Assembly: GCA_003134695.1 (NCBI GenBank)
Contig: PLCB01000019.1
Location: 14,930 to 49,346, forward strand
From: Candidatus Zemynaea palustris
GTDB taxonomy: Bacteria; Vulcanimicrobiota; Vulcanimicrobiia; Vulcanimicrobiales; Vulcanimicrobiaceae
Direction of reading: 5' to 3'
Length of the DNA: 34,417 bases
Shown here: positions 1-8,068 of the stretch, one piece after another
How the letters are laid out: every line of letters starts with the position of its first letter
Numbering within the stretch: position 1 is the first letter of the stretch
Position numbers and translations under genes: made by a program
Notes under the pieces: generated by a model
The model's database searches: none
The model's input: only the letters and a program-made list of their open reading frames with translations
What the model was told of the DNA's origin: nothing

Positions 1-113
1 CGTAGAGAAACCGTGCGCTTGCGACGCGTCTGCGCGGCGGCACGAGCGACGCGCGCCGTGCTACGCGGGCGGTGAGCTGGTTGCGTGCGATCGTTCAGCG
101 CCGAGGCGGTCAT
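1..113 (-). CDS. Partial gene after rsmH, ftsL position
   Basis: The reading frame starts with ATG at 113-111, overlapping the rsmH stop as ATGA, and stays open to the left edge. About 37 residues are visible. They are hydrophilic and rich in Arg and Ala, ending in a basic stretch (TRRKRTVSL), with no membrane segment yet. In dcw clusters the gene after mraZ-rsmH is usually ftsL, whose product has a short basic cytoplasmic tail before one membrane helix and a coiled coil. The visible tail fits that layout, but FtsL is poorly conserved and the diagnostic part lies outside the window. The call rests on position and the 4-base coupling overlap. Confidence 0.55.
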   Translation of the reverse strand, partial: MTASALNDRTQPAHRPRSTARVARAAAQTRRKRTVSL

Positions 114-964
114 GCGACGCGCTCCGCGACGCGAAGCTTTGCGCTGCGGGCGCGTGGGTTGCCGACGACTTCGTCCCGACTCGGGAGGATCGGCTTCTTC
201 GTCAAGGCGCGCAGCCGCGCGTCGTCCCGAAAGGTCTGTTTCACAATGCGATCCTCCAAAGAATGGAAACTGATGACCGCGATGCGCCCGCCCGGACGCG
301 TCCGGTTTGCGGCCGCGTCGAGCCCGCGTCGAAGTGCGCCGAGTTCGTCGTTGACGGCGATCCGCAACGCCTGAAAGGTGCGCGTCGCGGGATGGATGCG
401 TTGCCAACCGCGAGCGCGCACGGCGCGCGCCACCAAGTCGGCGAAGCCGAGCGTGCGAGTGGGCAGCGTGCCGGCCGCGCGGGCCGCAATCACCGCACGC
501 GCGATCCTACGCGACGCGCGTTCTTCGCCGTACTCGTAGATGAGATCGGCCAGCGCGCGCTCGTCGAGCGTCGCAAGCAATTCGTAGGCGCTTCGGCCGG
601 CCTGCGGATTCAGACGCATGTCGAGCGGTCCGTCCCGCTGTAAGGAAAAGCCGCGTTCGGCGGCGGCGAGTTGAAGCGATGAGATTCCCAGATCGAAGAG
701 CGCGCCGTCCACCAGGGTGACGCCGAGCGCAGTGAGGCCATCCTCCAGATCGCCGAAATTGCCGCGCACCAGCGCAACCCGCTCGGCCAGATCGTTCGCG
801 AGCTCGACGCCGGGGTCGGCCTCGAACGCGATGACCCGTCCGCCCCGCTCGACGACGGCACGGGCGTGGCCGCCCGCCCCGTAAGTGGCGTCAACGTACG
901 TCCCAGATGGGGACACCGCGAGCGCCTCGACCGCTTCCCCAAGCAGGACGGGTAGATGATCCAC
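110..964 (-). CDS. rsmH: 16S rRNA (cytosine(1402)-N(4))-methyltransferase RsmH
   Basis: RsmH (MraW) uses S-adenosylmethionine to methylate N4 of C1402 in the 16S rRNA decoding site, in the cytoplasm. The N-terminal HLPVLLGEAVEAL, the SAM-binding VDATYGAGGHA loop, DLGISSLQL, DMRLNPQ, HPATRTFQALRIAVNDEL and VISFHSLEDRIVK are all classic family blocks in the right order. The GTG at 964 gives 284 residues. It lies one base after the mraZ stop and begins just before the conserved HLPVLL. An upstream TTG at 991 would overlap mraZ by 26 bases and add residues not typical of the family. The gene sits in the conserved mraZ-rsmH-(ftsL) order and is probably translated by coupling to mraZ. Confidence 0.95.
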   Translation of the reverse strand: MDHLPVLLGEAVEALAVSPSGTYVDATYGAGGHARAVVERGGRVIAFEADPGVELANDLAERVALVRGNFGDLEDGLTALGVTLVDGALFDLGISSLQLAAAERGFSLQRDGPLDMRLNPQAGRSAYELLATLDERALADLIYEYGEERASRRIARAVIAARAAGTLPTRTLGFADLVARAVRARGWQRIHPATRTFQALRIAVNDELGALRRGLDAAANRTRPGGRIAVISFHSLEDRIVKQTFRDDARLRALTKKPILPSRDEVVGNPRARSAKLRVAERVA

Positions 965-965
965 A

Positions 966-1424
966 TCAGTAGAGCCCCAGCTCCTCGGCAAACGCCGAGG
1001 CCTCGTCCTGGGACGGGGCGATCTCGCCGAGCCGCTCCTTCGCCCAGACCTCGATCCGAGTCAGGGTCCCGATCATGACGACGTCTCGCACCATGCCCGC
1101 GTAGGCCCGCAGGTTGGGGGGGATGACCAGCCGCCCTTGGGCGTCACACTGGCCCTCCTCCGAATGAGCGAAGAAGTGACGGACGAAGCGCCGATAGCGT
1201 TCGTCCTTGCGAGGGGCGTTTTCGAGCCGCTCGCAGACCGATTCCCATATAGAGAGTGGGTAAAGGGCCAGGCACGGGTCCGGCTGGGCGATCGTTACGA
1301 TGAAGCCGGGGCCCAGGCGTTCGCGGAACCGCGCCGGCACGACGAGCCGGCCCTTGTCATCAAGAGCGTGCTCGGCCTGCCCTGTGAAACGCGGAATATC
1401 GCGAGCCAGGAATGAACCCTCCAC
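966..1424 (-). CDS. mraZ: Transcriptional regulator MraZ
   Basis: MraZ is a ring-forming DNA-binding protein with two AbrB-like (SpoVT) folds. It represses its own dcw operon in species where this has been studied. Both signature repeats are present: ALDDKGRLVVPARFRE near residues 20-35 and DAQGRLVIPPNLR near 94-106. The length of about 150 aa is normal. The start is uncertain. The GTG at 1424 is the only standard start, but it lies inside the last operator repeat and has no ribosome binding site in front. A good GGAGGG (1423-1418) is followed eight bases later by an in-frame CTG at 1409. The family normally starts just before the FTGQ-like block, which favours the shorter form. The promoter and four operator repeats lie directly upstream. 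Confidence 0.94.
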   Translation of the reverse strand: MEGSFLARDIPRFTGQAEHALDDKGRLVVPARFRERLGPGFIVTIAQPDPCLALYPLSIWESVCERLENAPRKDERYRRFVRHFFAHSEEGQCDAQGRLVIPPNLRAYAGMVRDVVMIGTLTRIEVWAKERLGEIAPSQDEASAFAEELGLY

Positions 1425-1454
1425 CGGATACCACTAGGAACCACTCGCACCCAC
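1421..1454 (-). promoter_or_regulatory. Putative MraZ operator, four 10-bp repeats
   Basis: On the plus strand CCAC occurs at 1421, 1431, 1441 and 1451, exactly 10 bp apart; on the mraZ strand these read GTGG[G/T/T/A] with 5-bp spacers. MraZ of E. coli is known to bind direct TGGGN repeats separated by 5 bp upstream of mraZ, so spacing, copy type and location all match. The array runs from just after the -10 box through the expected start site to the GTG at 1424, so bound MraZ would block its own promoter. Confidence 0.8.
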
Positions 1455-1481
1455 TATACTAGTCACGGTCACCCCTGACAA
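1453..1481 (-). promoter_or_regulatory. Sigma-70-type promoter of mraZ-rsmH
   Basis: On the minus strand TTGTCA (1481-1476) is followed by a 17-bp spacer and TATAGT (1458-1453), close to the housekeeping consensus with ideal spacing. Transcription would begin near 1446, inside the GTGG repeat array. It should drive mraZ, rsmH and the following dcw genes. Confidence 0.8.
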
Positions 1482-1675
1482 GCCCGCTACTGGGGGGATT
1501 GCTATCTACGAAGCCGAGGGGCACTATCGATAAAGCTCTTGTGAGACCCGTCACACTCTCCCGAGCGAGGGGAATCCGTCGTACCGAACGGGGCAAGGTC
1601 GCGCCATCGAAGCGCCAGGCCGAGCGCTTGCCACAGGCGGCATTCCCGGGGCGGACGAACCTTGGTGGCGGCGTG

Positions 1676-2152
1676 ATGAGACTGTTGGTGGGCCTGCTGC
1701 TCCTGGGCGGCCTGTATGGCTGTAGCGGCGGGGGCTGGCTCCCGAACGGACCGCACGCGATGAATCCGCAAGCGCTGGCGCGCCTGGTGCGCCTCGAGGC
1801 CGCACAGAACGGCCTGTCGCCGAGATTGGTCAGTGCGGTGATCGACGTCGAATCCCGCGGCGATCCGAGCGCAATCAGCGCCACCGGCGCGGCGGGCTTG
1901 ATGCAGCTGATGCCGGACACCGCGCTCAACTACGGCGTCAGCAATCGTTTCGACCCGGAAGGGAACGTCGCGGCCGGCTGCCGCTATCTCCACGACTTGC
2001 TGGCGCGCTACCACAACAATCTTTCGTTGGCGCTGGCCGCGTACAACGCCGGCCCCGGCGCCGTCGACGCGCACCACCGCGTACCGTCCTTCCCGGAGAC
2101 GCGCGCGTACGTCGCACGCGTCAACGCCATGTTGCGGAACTCTACCTTCTAA
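1676..2152 (+). CDS. Lipoprotein lytic transglycosylase (SLT domain)
   Basis: This is a putative membrane-anchored peptidoglycan-cleaving lytic transglycosylase of the SLT/Slt70 C-terminal family (158 aa). A hydrophobic signal ends in LYGC, a lipobox with Cys16. The single SLT domain follows: AVIDVESRG with the catalytic Glu, ATGAAGLMQLMP, NVAAGCRYLHDLL and ALAAYNAGPGAVD. The start at 1676 is chosen because it places the signal at the N-terminus and has GGTGG seven bases upstream; the frame is open back to 1499, but that part looks non-coding. lptF/G starts six bases after the stop, so these genes are probably co-transcribed. The 3-prime neighbours concern LPS export, so this reads as an envelope operon. 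Lipid modification would depend on Lnt, encoded downstream. Confidence 0.88.
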   Translation: MRLLVGLLLLGGLYGCSGGGWLPNGPHAMNPQALARLVRLEAAQNGLSPRLVSAVIDVESRGDPSAISATGAAGLMQLMPDTALNYGVSNRFDPEGNVAAGCRYLHDLLARYHNNLSLALAAYNAGPGAVDAHHRVPSFPETRAYVARVNAMLRNSTF

Positions 2153-2157
2153 TTCAG

Positions 2158-3315
2158 ATGGCGACGATTCCCGGAGTACGCGCCGCACCCGCGCCGATAC
2201 ATCTGGGTTGGCGTCCGCCGATCTTGGACGCCTACATCGTGCGCGAACTGGCCGCGCCGTTCTTGTTCGCGTTCGGCGCGTTCTTGATGTTCTGGTTCAT
2301 CAACATCTTTTTCTTGGCGGCCGACTATATCATTAACGCGCACGCGTCGCCCTTCTTGCTCCTGCGCTTCCTATTGTTCAGAATTCCCCAGGCGACACCG
2401 TACGCGTTCCCATTCTCGTGCCTCATGGCGACCCTCCTCGCGGTTGGACGACTGGCGGCGGACAACGAGATTTCGGCGTTGCGGACGTCGGGCGTCTCGT
2501 TCCTGCGCATCTCGAGAACGCCGCTCGTGCTGGGAGTGGCGATGTTCGCTTTTTCGTACTACGTCAACGAGACCGTGGCGCCGAAGAGCGTCGAAATGTC
2601 GACCCGCACGTTCTATCAGATCGTGATGCATACGGCCGAGCTTCCGATCGTCCCACGCTTCTTCCGCGCCGACGAGTCGACCGGCCGCGTCTTCTACGTC
2701 GGAGACGTGATGCCGGACCACCGCACGATGAAGAACGTGATGATCTTCGAACCGGCGATCAACTCGCAGTACCGCCAGGTGACCAATGCCGATACGGCGA
2801 TCATCCAAGGCGCCTATCTGCACCTCATTCACGCGCGAGTGACGCGCTTCAAGGCGACCGGTGAGTACGACGCGGGATCCGTCCAGAAGACCGACATCGA
2901 CGTCGGCCTGCCGCTCGGCGAAACGCCCGAGCAATTCCTCAATGCCAACTCGAGCGATCCGTACACGACGAACTCGAAGCAGCTTTCGGCTCAGATCCAG
3001 TCCATGCAAGCGACCGGCCAGGGCGGGACGGCTCTCGACGTCCTCAAGATCACGCTCGCGCAGAAGCTGGCCTTCCCGTTCGCGTCGTTCGTCGCGGTCC
3101 TGATCGCGTTGCCGCTCGCGGCGCGATTGGGGAAGAAGGGTCGCACGATCGGAATCGCGCTTTCAATTCTGTTGCTCTTCGTCTACTATCTGATGATGTC
3201 GGCATTCTCCGCGCTTGGAAAGAACGCAGCACTTAACCCGTACCTCGCCGCCTGGCTGCCCAACCTCGTGATGCTGACGACCGGCGGCTACTTGTTCTAC
3301 CGAGTCGAGCACTAG
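2158..3315 (+). CDS. LptF/LptG family LPS export permease
   Basis: This is a YjgP/YjgQ family permease (385 aa), the inner-membrane part of the ABC machine that pulls lipopolysaccharide out of the membrane toward LptC/A/D. About three membrane helices lie near residues 24-55, 60-100 and 110-130 (LFAFGAFLMFWFINIFFLAAD, PYAFPFSCLMATLLAVGRLA). A periplasmic beta-jellyroll region covers about 140-290. Three more helices follow (FVAVLIALPLAARLGKKGRT, ILLLFVYYLMMSAFSALG, C-terminal region). The motif NEISALRTSGVS, a hallmark coupling region for LptB, is clear. Only one permease gene is present here, whereas proteobacteria have paired lptF and lptG, so I do not assign F or G. It sits between the transglycosylase and lptD. 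Confidence 0.92.
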   Translation: MATIPGVRAAPAPIHLGWRPPILDAYIVRELAAPFLFAFGAFLMFWFINIFFLAADYIINAHASPFLLLRFLLFRIPQATPYAFPFSCLMATLLAVGRLAADNEISALRTSGVSFLRISRTPLVLGVAMFAFSYYVNETVAPKSVEMSTRTFYQIVMHTAELPIVPRFFRADESTGRVFYVGDVMPDHRTMKNVMIFEPAINSQYRQVTNADTAIIQGAYLHLIHARVTRFKATGEYDAGSVQKTDIDVGLPLGETPEQFLNANSSDPYTTNSKQLSAQIQSMQATGQGGTALDVLKITLAQKLAFPFASFVAVLIALPLAARLGKKGRTIGIALSILLLFVYYLMMSAFSALGKNAALNPYLAAWLPNLVMLTTGGYLFYRVEH

Positions 3316-3325
3316 GACCGCGGCG

Positions 3326-5875
3326 ATGCTAGCGCGCGCCGCTCTCGCGACGTCCGCTCTGTGTGCGCTCCTTTTGCGCACGCTCGCACCGGTCGAGGCG
3401 GCGCCGCCGCCGACGGTGCAGGTCGATCCGCGCATCGTCAAACTAATCAAGACGGCCTGCGGCGACGAGCACGTCGTGGTCAAGCCGACGCCGGCGCCGT
3501 CGGGCGCACAGCACGTGCCCGCGATGCTCCTGTTGCTGGCGCAAGCTGAGTCGACCCCGACGCCGGCCCCTTCGGCGAGCGCGTCACCCGCGCCGAGCGG
3601 GGCACCCCCGACCGCCGCCCCGACCCCGACCGCCAGTCCGCTGCCCAAAGCGCCACCCGGCCCCGTCGAACTCGTGCCGCCGGCGCCTCAGGGGACGTTC
3701 TTTCCGACCCCTCCGCCGCCGCCCTCGCCGACGCCGCCGGGCGCCGCCGCAACCGGTCCCGTCTATCTCGTCGCCCCGAGCGGAACGCCGCCCGCGATTC
3801 CGGTAGCCGGTGGCTCGGCGACGCCGAGGCCGCGGCCGACCGCCCCGCCCCAAACGGGTCCGACACCCGTGCCGACGCTCGGACCGTTCCAGATGGCGAT
3901 CGCCGCCGACCAGATCCACGGCTGGAATAATGGCCAGCACCAACCCGGCGACGCGATCGGCAACGTCCACATCTTTTATTCCGAAGGCCAACTGATCGGC
4001 GACCGCGCCCACTTCGACGGCGACCACACGATCACGATCAGCGGCCACACGTATCTGATCAACAGGAATCAGGACTCGATCCTGTATGCCGACCTGATCA
4101 CGTTCGACACGCGGACGCGCCGTGCGACCTTGATCAACGGTCGAGGCGAATCGACCGAAGCCGTGCAGCGCGGTAAAATCCATTACAGCGCACAGTCATT
4201 GAACACTGACGACAGCGGCGTTACCCACGGCGAGCGCGCCTCGTTCACGACTTGCGAGAACCCGCACGGCGGTTACCACATCGAATCGCGCCAGCTCGAC
4301 GTTTACCCCAACAACAAATTGATCGCGCGAAAAGCGGTCGTCTTTCTCGGACCGCTCGCGATCCTCTACCTGCCGTTTCTGGTCATTCCCCTACGCCAGC
4401 TCCAAGATCCGAGGCGCCCGACGAGTTTTTTGCCATTGCTCGGCTACTCGCAGTTGGAAGGCTACTACGTCAAGATGAAGCTCGGGTTCAACCCGTCCGA
4501 TACCTACTACGGCTATTACCGGTTCGATTACATGTCCAAGCGCGGACTCGGTCTCGGTTACTCGGCTTTCTTCGGAACCAAGAGCCAGCGCCGCTTCGCC
4601 ACGTTCGACGGCTACACGATCGACGACCGTCTAGCCGGCGCCCGGGAGACCAACGCGACGCTGACCGAGACCGAATATTTTTCGAACCGGCTCAAAGGGA
4701 CAATTTCGGCGCAATATACGGGCGACTACGGCCCCGGCATTTCGCTGCCGGCGCAGTGGAACATCAACGCGGTCCTGGCACGAACGGGCCGCGCGAGCAC
4801 CGAAACCTTGACGTTCTCGCGCCAAACGCAAGGTGCGCTATCGGACAGCTACAACATCGGCTTCGTCGATTCGATCACGCTCAGTCCATCTCTCTCGGAG
4901 CGGGTCAACGTGACGTATGGGAAGTTCGCGACGCCCGGCGTATCGACGGATACCCTGCACCTGCAAGACCAAGTGCACTGGACGACCAAGGCGGCCGATT
5001 ACGACATCAACTACGACAAGACCGACAACAGCTCGCTCGGGCTCGGACTCGACAGACTTCCCGAACTGCAAGTGCTGCCGCACATCAACTTTCACAACTA
5101 CCGCTTTCCGTTCCAGGCCTCGCTCACGATGGGAGAGTACGCCGAGCCGAAGAACGGCTTCGCGACGCAGCGCGCCGAGCTACACTTCACCCAACCGGTC
5201 ACGCTCAAACTCGGCGTGAGCGACTTCAACGCGACCGAAGACATCCGGCAGGACTACTACGGTACGGGCGACGCGAAGGCGACCGAGATGCAGAACATGC
5301 AATTGACGACGCCGCTCGGCAACCACATCGTCAACGCGATTACGTACAGCGAGAGCCATCCCATCGGGCCGGCCGACGTTCCTTTCCAAACGCTGGACCG
5401 TCTATCGGGTGGTTTGCACACCGCCCAAGAGACGCTGCGTATCTTCAACGGCGACGTGTATCTCTTACAGATCGGAGCCGCCACGAACTTCGACCGCCAG
5501 GCGCAGGCGCTCACCTATCAGCTCACGATGCGGCCCTCGATGCGCTCGTATCTGTTGCTCGGCGGCTCGTACGTCCCCGGTCCCGGCAACGGTTTCTTCG
5601 CGACGAACGTACAGGCGATCACCGGCCTCGGGCGCGACACGACGCTGCAGTTTTCGACCAACGTCGACTGGAAGAACCGGGCCCGGCTCGAGAACAAGAC
5701 GATGTACTTGAGCAAAATCATCGGCAACTGCTACCGCACCGATCTCTCGTACAACCAGGATCTCAAGGCGTGGAATTTCGCGATCGCGATCCTGGCCTTC
5801 CCGAATCAAGCCATCGGCGGTCAGATCGGCACGTTCAATCCGACGGCCATTATTCCGGGCGGTCTGAATTACTAG
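3326..5875 (+). CDS. lptD: LPS assembly outer-membrane protein LptD (OstA)
   Basis: LptD is the outer-membrane barrel that inserts LPS into the outer leaflet (849 aa). A signal peptide ends near residue 25. A long Pro/Thr/Ala-rich low-complexity segment follows (about 54-187). An OstA/LptA-like beta-jellyroll starts near 188 (QMAIAADQIHGW, GNVHIFYSEGQLIGDRAHFDG). At about 307 comes FTTCENPHGGYHI, with the LYLPFLVIPLR block typical of the jellyroll-barrel junction. The barrel begins near 360 (RPTSFLPLLGYSQLEGYYVK) and shows alternating aromatic strands to the end. The Pro-rich insert is unusual for LptD and might let the N-terminal domain reach across the periplasm. The gene starts ten bases after lptF/G and its stop overlaps the convergent lipoprotein stop in a shared CTAG. 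Confidence 0.92.
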   Translation: MLARAALATSALCALLLRTLAPVEAAPPPTVQVDPRIVKLIKTACGDEHVVVKPTPAPSGAQHVPAMLLLLAQAESTPTPAPSASASPAPSGAPPTAAPTPTASPLPKAPPGPVELVPPAPQGTFFPTPPPPPSPTPPGAAATGPVYLVAPSGTPPAIPVAGGSATPRPRPTAPPQTGPTPVPTLGPFQMAIAADQIHGWNNGQHQPGDAIGNVHIFYSEGQLIGDRAHFDGDHTITISGHTYLINRNQDSILYADLITFDTRTRRATLINGRGESTEAVQRGKIHYSAQSLNTDDSGVTHGERASFTTCENPHGGYHIESRQLDVYPNNKLIARKAVVFLGPLAILYLPFLVIPLRQLQDPRRPTSFLPLLGYSQLEGYYVKMKLGFNPSDTYYGYYRFDYMSKRGLGLGYSAFFGTKSQRRFATFDGYTIDDRLAGARETNATLTETEYFSNRLKGTISAQYTGDYGPGISLPAQWNINAVLARTGRASTETLTFSRQTQGALSDSYNIGFVDSITLSPSLSERVNVTYGKFATPGVSTDTLHLQDQVHWTTKAADYDINYDKTDNSSLGLGLDRLPELQVLPHINFHNYRFPFQASLTMGEYAEPKNGFATQRAELHFTQPVTLKLGVSDFNATEDIRQDYYGTGDAKATEMQNMQLTTPLGNHIVNAITYSESHPIGPADVPFQTLDRLSGGLHTAQETLRIFNGDVYLLQIGAATNFDRQAQALTYQLTMRPSMRSYLLLGGSYVPGPGNGFFATNVQAITGLGRDTTLQFSTNVDWKNRARLENKTMYLSKIIGNCYRTDLSYNQDLKAWNFAIAILAFPNQAIGGQIGTFNPTAIIPGGLNY

Positions 5876-6564
5876 AGATAATTATCGATTTCGCCGCCGT
5901 CGATTTGCGCGGCGGGCGTCGACGGGAGGACGGACCCCGGCGCACGATTGACCGACGTCTGAAAAACGGTCGTCGTATCGTAGGCGGCCGAGTACGAAGT
6001 GTCGTTTGAGCCGCCCAAACCGAGTGAGTCCAAGACATGGCTCGTGGTATCGATCGTGAAGAAGTTGATGAACCATGTGGTCGTTTGGATCGTCCCGCTG
6101 ACGCAACCGTTGTTCGGTTGCGCGAGCGGGTTCTGAATCTGCGTCCTTGGAAACGTCAGGCTGAATTCAGTGTTCAAACCGTTGTCGTTGAGAGTGAGTT
6201 GGGTGGTTGAGGGCTGGATCTGGACCGAGACCGGGACGATCGACCCGGACGTGAGGATGTATTGGTAGAGCGTCGGCAGCGCGGTCGCGCCAGTTCCGCC
6301 CACGACGAACGCGTACGAGTAATTCGTATAGCCGGTGGCGTACGCGTTGGGGTATGGTTCGCTCCCCGGCGTACACGTGTTGAAGATAATGGCATACGCG
6401 ACGTGATTGAAGTCCATCGGGTTCTTGGTGCGGAAACGTATCACCATGTCGCCCGCCAGGATCGAATTCAGGCGTTCCGGCGTCACCTGACGGCCGCAGG
6501 CTGAGAGATCGAGGAACGCTAGCGCGAGGATGAAGACGGCGGAGAAGACGCGGCGAACGAACAT
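5872..6564 (-). CDS. Lipoprotein of unknown function
   Basis: This 230-aa protein matches no family I recognise. It begins with a signal (MFVRRVFSAVFILALAFLDL) and the lipobox LSAC, so Cys23 would be lipidated. The mature part is low in charge and rich in Thr, Ser, Asn, Gly and aromatic residues, with a beta-rich look and two further cysteines (FNTCTPGS and NNGCVSG) that could form a disulfide. The start at 6564 is backed by GAGG five bases upstream and by the signal; the frame is open back to 6756 but lacks those features. It is convergent with lptD and divergent from lnt, with start codons overlapping in CATG. Being a lipoprotein, it is a likely substrate of the adjacent Lnt. Confidence 0.8.
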   Translation of the reverse strand: MFVRRVFSAVFILALAFLDLSACGRQVTPERLNSILAGDMVIRFRTKNPMDFNHVAYAIIFNTCTPGSEPYPNAYATGYTNYSYAFVVGGTGATALPTLYQYILTSGSIVPVSVQIQPSTTQLTLNDNGLNTEFSLTFPRTQIQNPLAQPNNGCVSGTIQTTTWFINFFTIDTTSHVLDSLGLGGSNDTSYSAAYDTTTVFQTSVNRAPGSVLPSTPAAQIDGGEIDNYL

Positions 6565-8068
6565 GCTTTCCTCGTGGGCGGCGCTGCCGGTCGCGCTGGG
6601 CGGCGCGGTCCTGATGGCGCTCGCGTTTCCGAAAACGAATGCGACGGTATTGGCGCCGCTGGGGGCGGTGGCTCTGTATTGGGCCTGGTTTGGGCTCTCG
6701 CCGAAGCGCGCCTTCTTGGTCGGCTGGGCAGCCGGCAGCGTCTTCTTCGCGATCAACTATGCGTGGTTCGGCGAGACGGCCGGCGCGCTGATCGCGCCGT
6801 TCGGCGAATTCTTAACGCTCGGTCCCGGCATCGGCGACGCGCTCGTCGGCTTCGCGCTCCCGGCGTTCGCCGCCGCGCATCTGCAGCGGAGGGCGCCCGC
6901 GCCGCTCGTTCCGCTCGGCGCGGCGGCCATCTTCGCGTTCGCCGAATGGTTCCGGTGCGAGGGCCTCGGCGTCCTCGGCGTCCCGTTCGGCAGCCTCGGT
7001 TACTCGCAGGTCGACTCGCCGTTCGCTCCGCTGGGGGCGTACGTGGGAACGTACGGAATCACGTTCGCGATCGCGCTCCTCGGCGCGTACGCGGCCTACG
7101 TGTTGCGCCCACCGCTTGCTCTGGTCCCCCTGCGTCAGGCCGGAATCGCCTACGGCGCCGTCGTCGCCGCCGTCGCGTTCGCCTGGTTCGCATGGCCCGC
7201 GAAGGCGCTGGCGCCGCCGGATTTCAAAGTCGCCGCCGTCCAAGGCAACATTCCGCAGTCACTCAAGTTCACCGGCGCCGCTTACCAGAAGGCTCTGGCG
7301 CGCTACACTTCGCTGACCCTCGGGCTGCGTGACGCGCACGTCAAGCTGGTCGTCTGGCCGGAGACGGTGATCGTTCGCGCGCTCAACCTCGACGGTCCGC
7401 TCCAAGCTCGCTTCGGCGCGATCGCCAAGGCGATCGGTGCCGAACTCGTGGTTGGAACCTTCGAGGTCCTCAACCAAACCCAGGAATACAACACGCTCTT
7501 TTTCTTCCGGCCCGACGGCGGGCTCGACTCGGTTTACCAAAAACGCCAACTCGTTCCGTTCGCCGAGCATCTCCCGTTGCGGCCGTATCTTACCTGGATT
7601 CCGTGGACCAGAGAGGTGAACAACATCGGAACCGGCGACACGCCGGGTATCGTCGAGGCCAACGGCATGCGCATCGGTCCGATCATCTGCTGGGAGTCGG
7701 CGTTCAGTGGGCTGAACGTCGACGACGTCCAGCACGGAGCGCAGGCTTTCGCGATTTCGACCGACGACGCGTGGTTCGGAACGACCGCGGGCCCGTACAT
7801 GCACGCGCAGATCGCGCAGATGCGCGCGATCGAAACGGGCCGCTGGATCGTTCGCGCCGCCTCCACCGGCATCAGCGGAATCATCGCGCCGAACGGCAGG
7901 TATACGCAGCATAGCGATCTCGAAGTCACGACCGTCGTCATCGGTGCGATCGGGACGCCGGTCGCGACGGCGTACGATGCGATCGGGCCCATTCCGGTTG
8001 CTCTGGGCTGCTTGGCGATCTATGGAGGTATCTTCGCATGGCCGGCGCGACGTCGCGTTCGCCGCTAA
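6563..8068 (+). CDS. lnt: Apolipoprotein N-acyltransferase
   Basis: Lnt transfers an acyl chain from phospholipid to the N-terminal cysteine of lipoproteins, the last maturation step, at the periplasmic face of the inner membrane. The first 210 residues hold several membrane helices (GGAVLMALAFPKTN, APLGAVALYWAWFGLS and others). A nitrilase-like domain follows, opening with KVAAVQGNIPQSLKF. The catalytic triad is visible: Glu in VWPETVI (about residue 266), Lys in YQKRQLVPFAEHLPLR (about 326) and Cys in GPIICWESAF (about 376). A final hydrophobic segment precedes a basic tail. I chose ATG 6563 (501 aa); an in-frame ATG at 6530 is possible. The 3-prime end overlaps the lptC-like gene by 31 bases. 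Confidence 0.94.
   Translation: MLSSWAALPVALGGAVLMALAFPKTNATVLAPLGAVALYWAWFGLSPKRAFLVGWAAGSVFFAINYAWFGETAGALIAPFGEFLTLGPGIGDALVGFALPAFAAAHLQRRAPAPLVPLGAAAIFAFAEWFRCEGLGVLGVPFGSLGYSQVDSPFAPLGAYVGTYGITFAIALLGAYAAYVLRPPLALVPLRQAGIAYGAVVAAVAFAWFAWPAKALAPPDFKVAAVQGNIPQSLKFTGAAYQKALARYTSLTLGLRDAHVKLVVWPETVIVRALNLDGPLQARFGAIAKAIGAELVVGTFEVLNQTQEYNTLFFFRPDGGLDSVYQKRQLVPFAEHLPLRPYLTWIPWTREVNNIGTGDTPGIVEANGMRIGPIICWESAFSGLNVDDVQHGAQAFAISTDDAWFGTTAGPYMHAQIAQMRAIETGRWIVRAASTGISGIIAPNGRYTQHSDLEVTTVVIGAIGTPVATAYDAIGPIPVALGCLAIYGGIFAWPARRRVRR

Noticed and set aside
4252-6009. 585-codon open frame on the plus strand inside lptD
   Set aside because: It is Arg/Pro-rich with no family motif and is out of frame with a convincing LptD. 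Such frames are expected in high-GC coding DNA.
6565-6756. N-terminal extension of the lipoprotein gene upstream of 6564
   Set aside because: The extension overlaps lnt coding sequence. The signal peptide and ribosome site both point to 6564.
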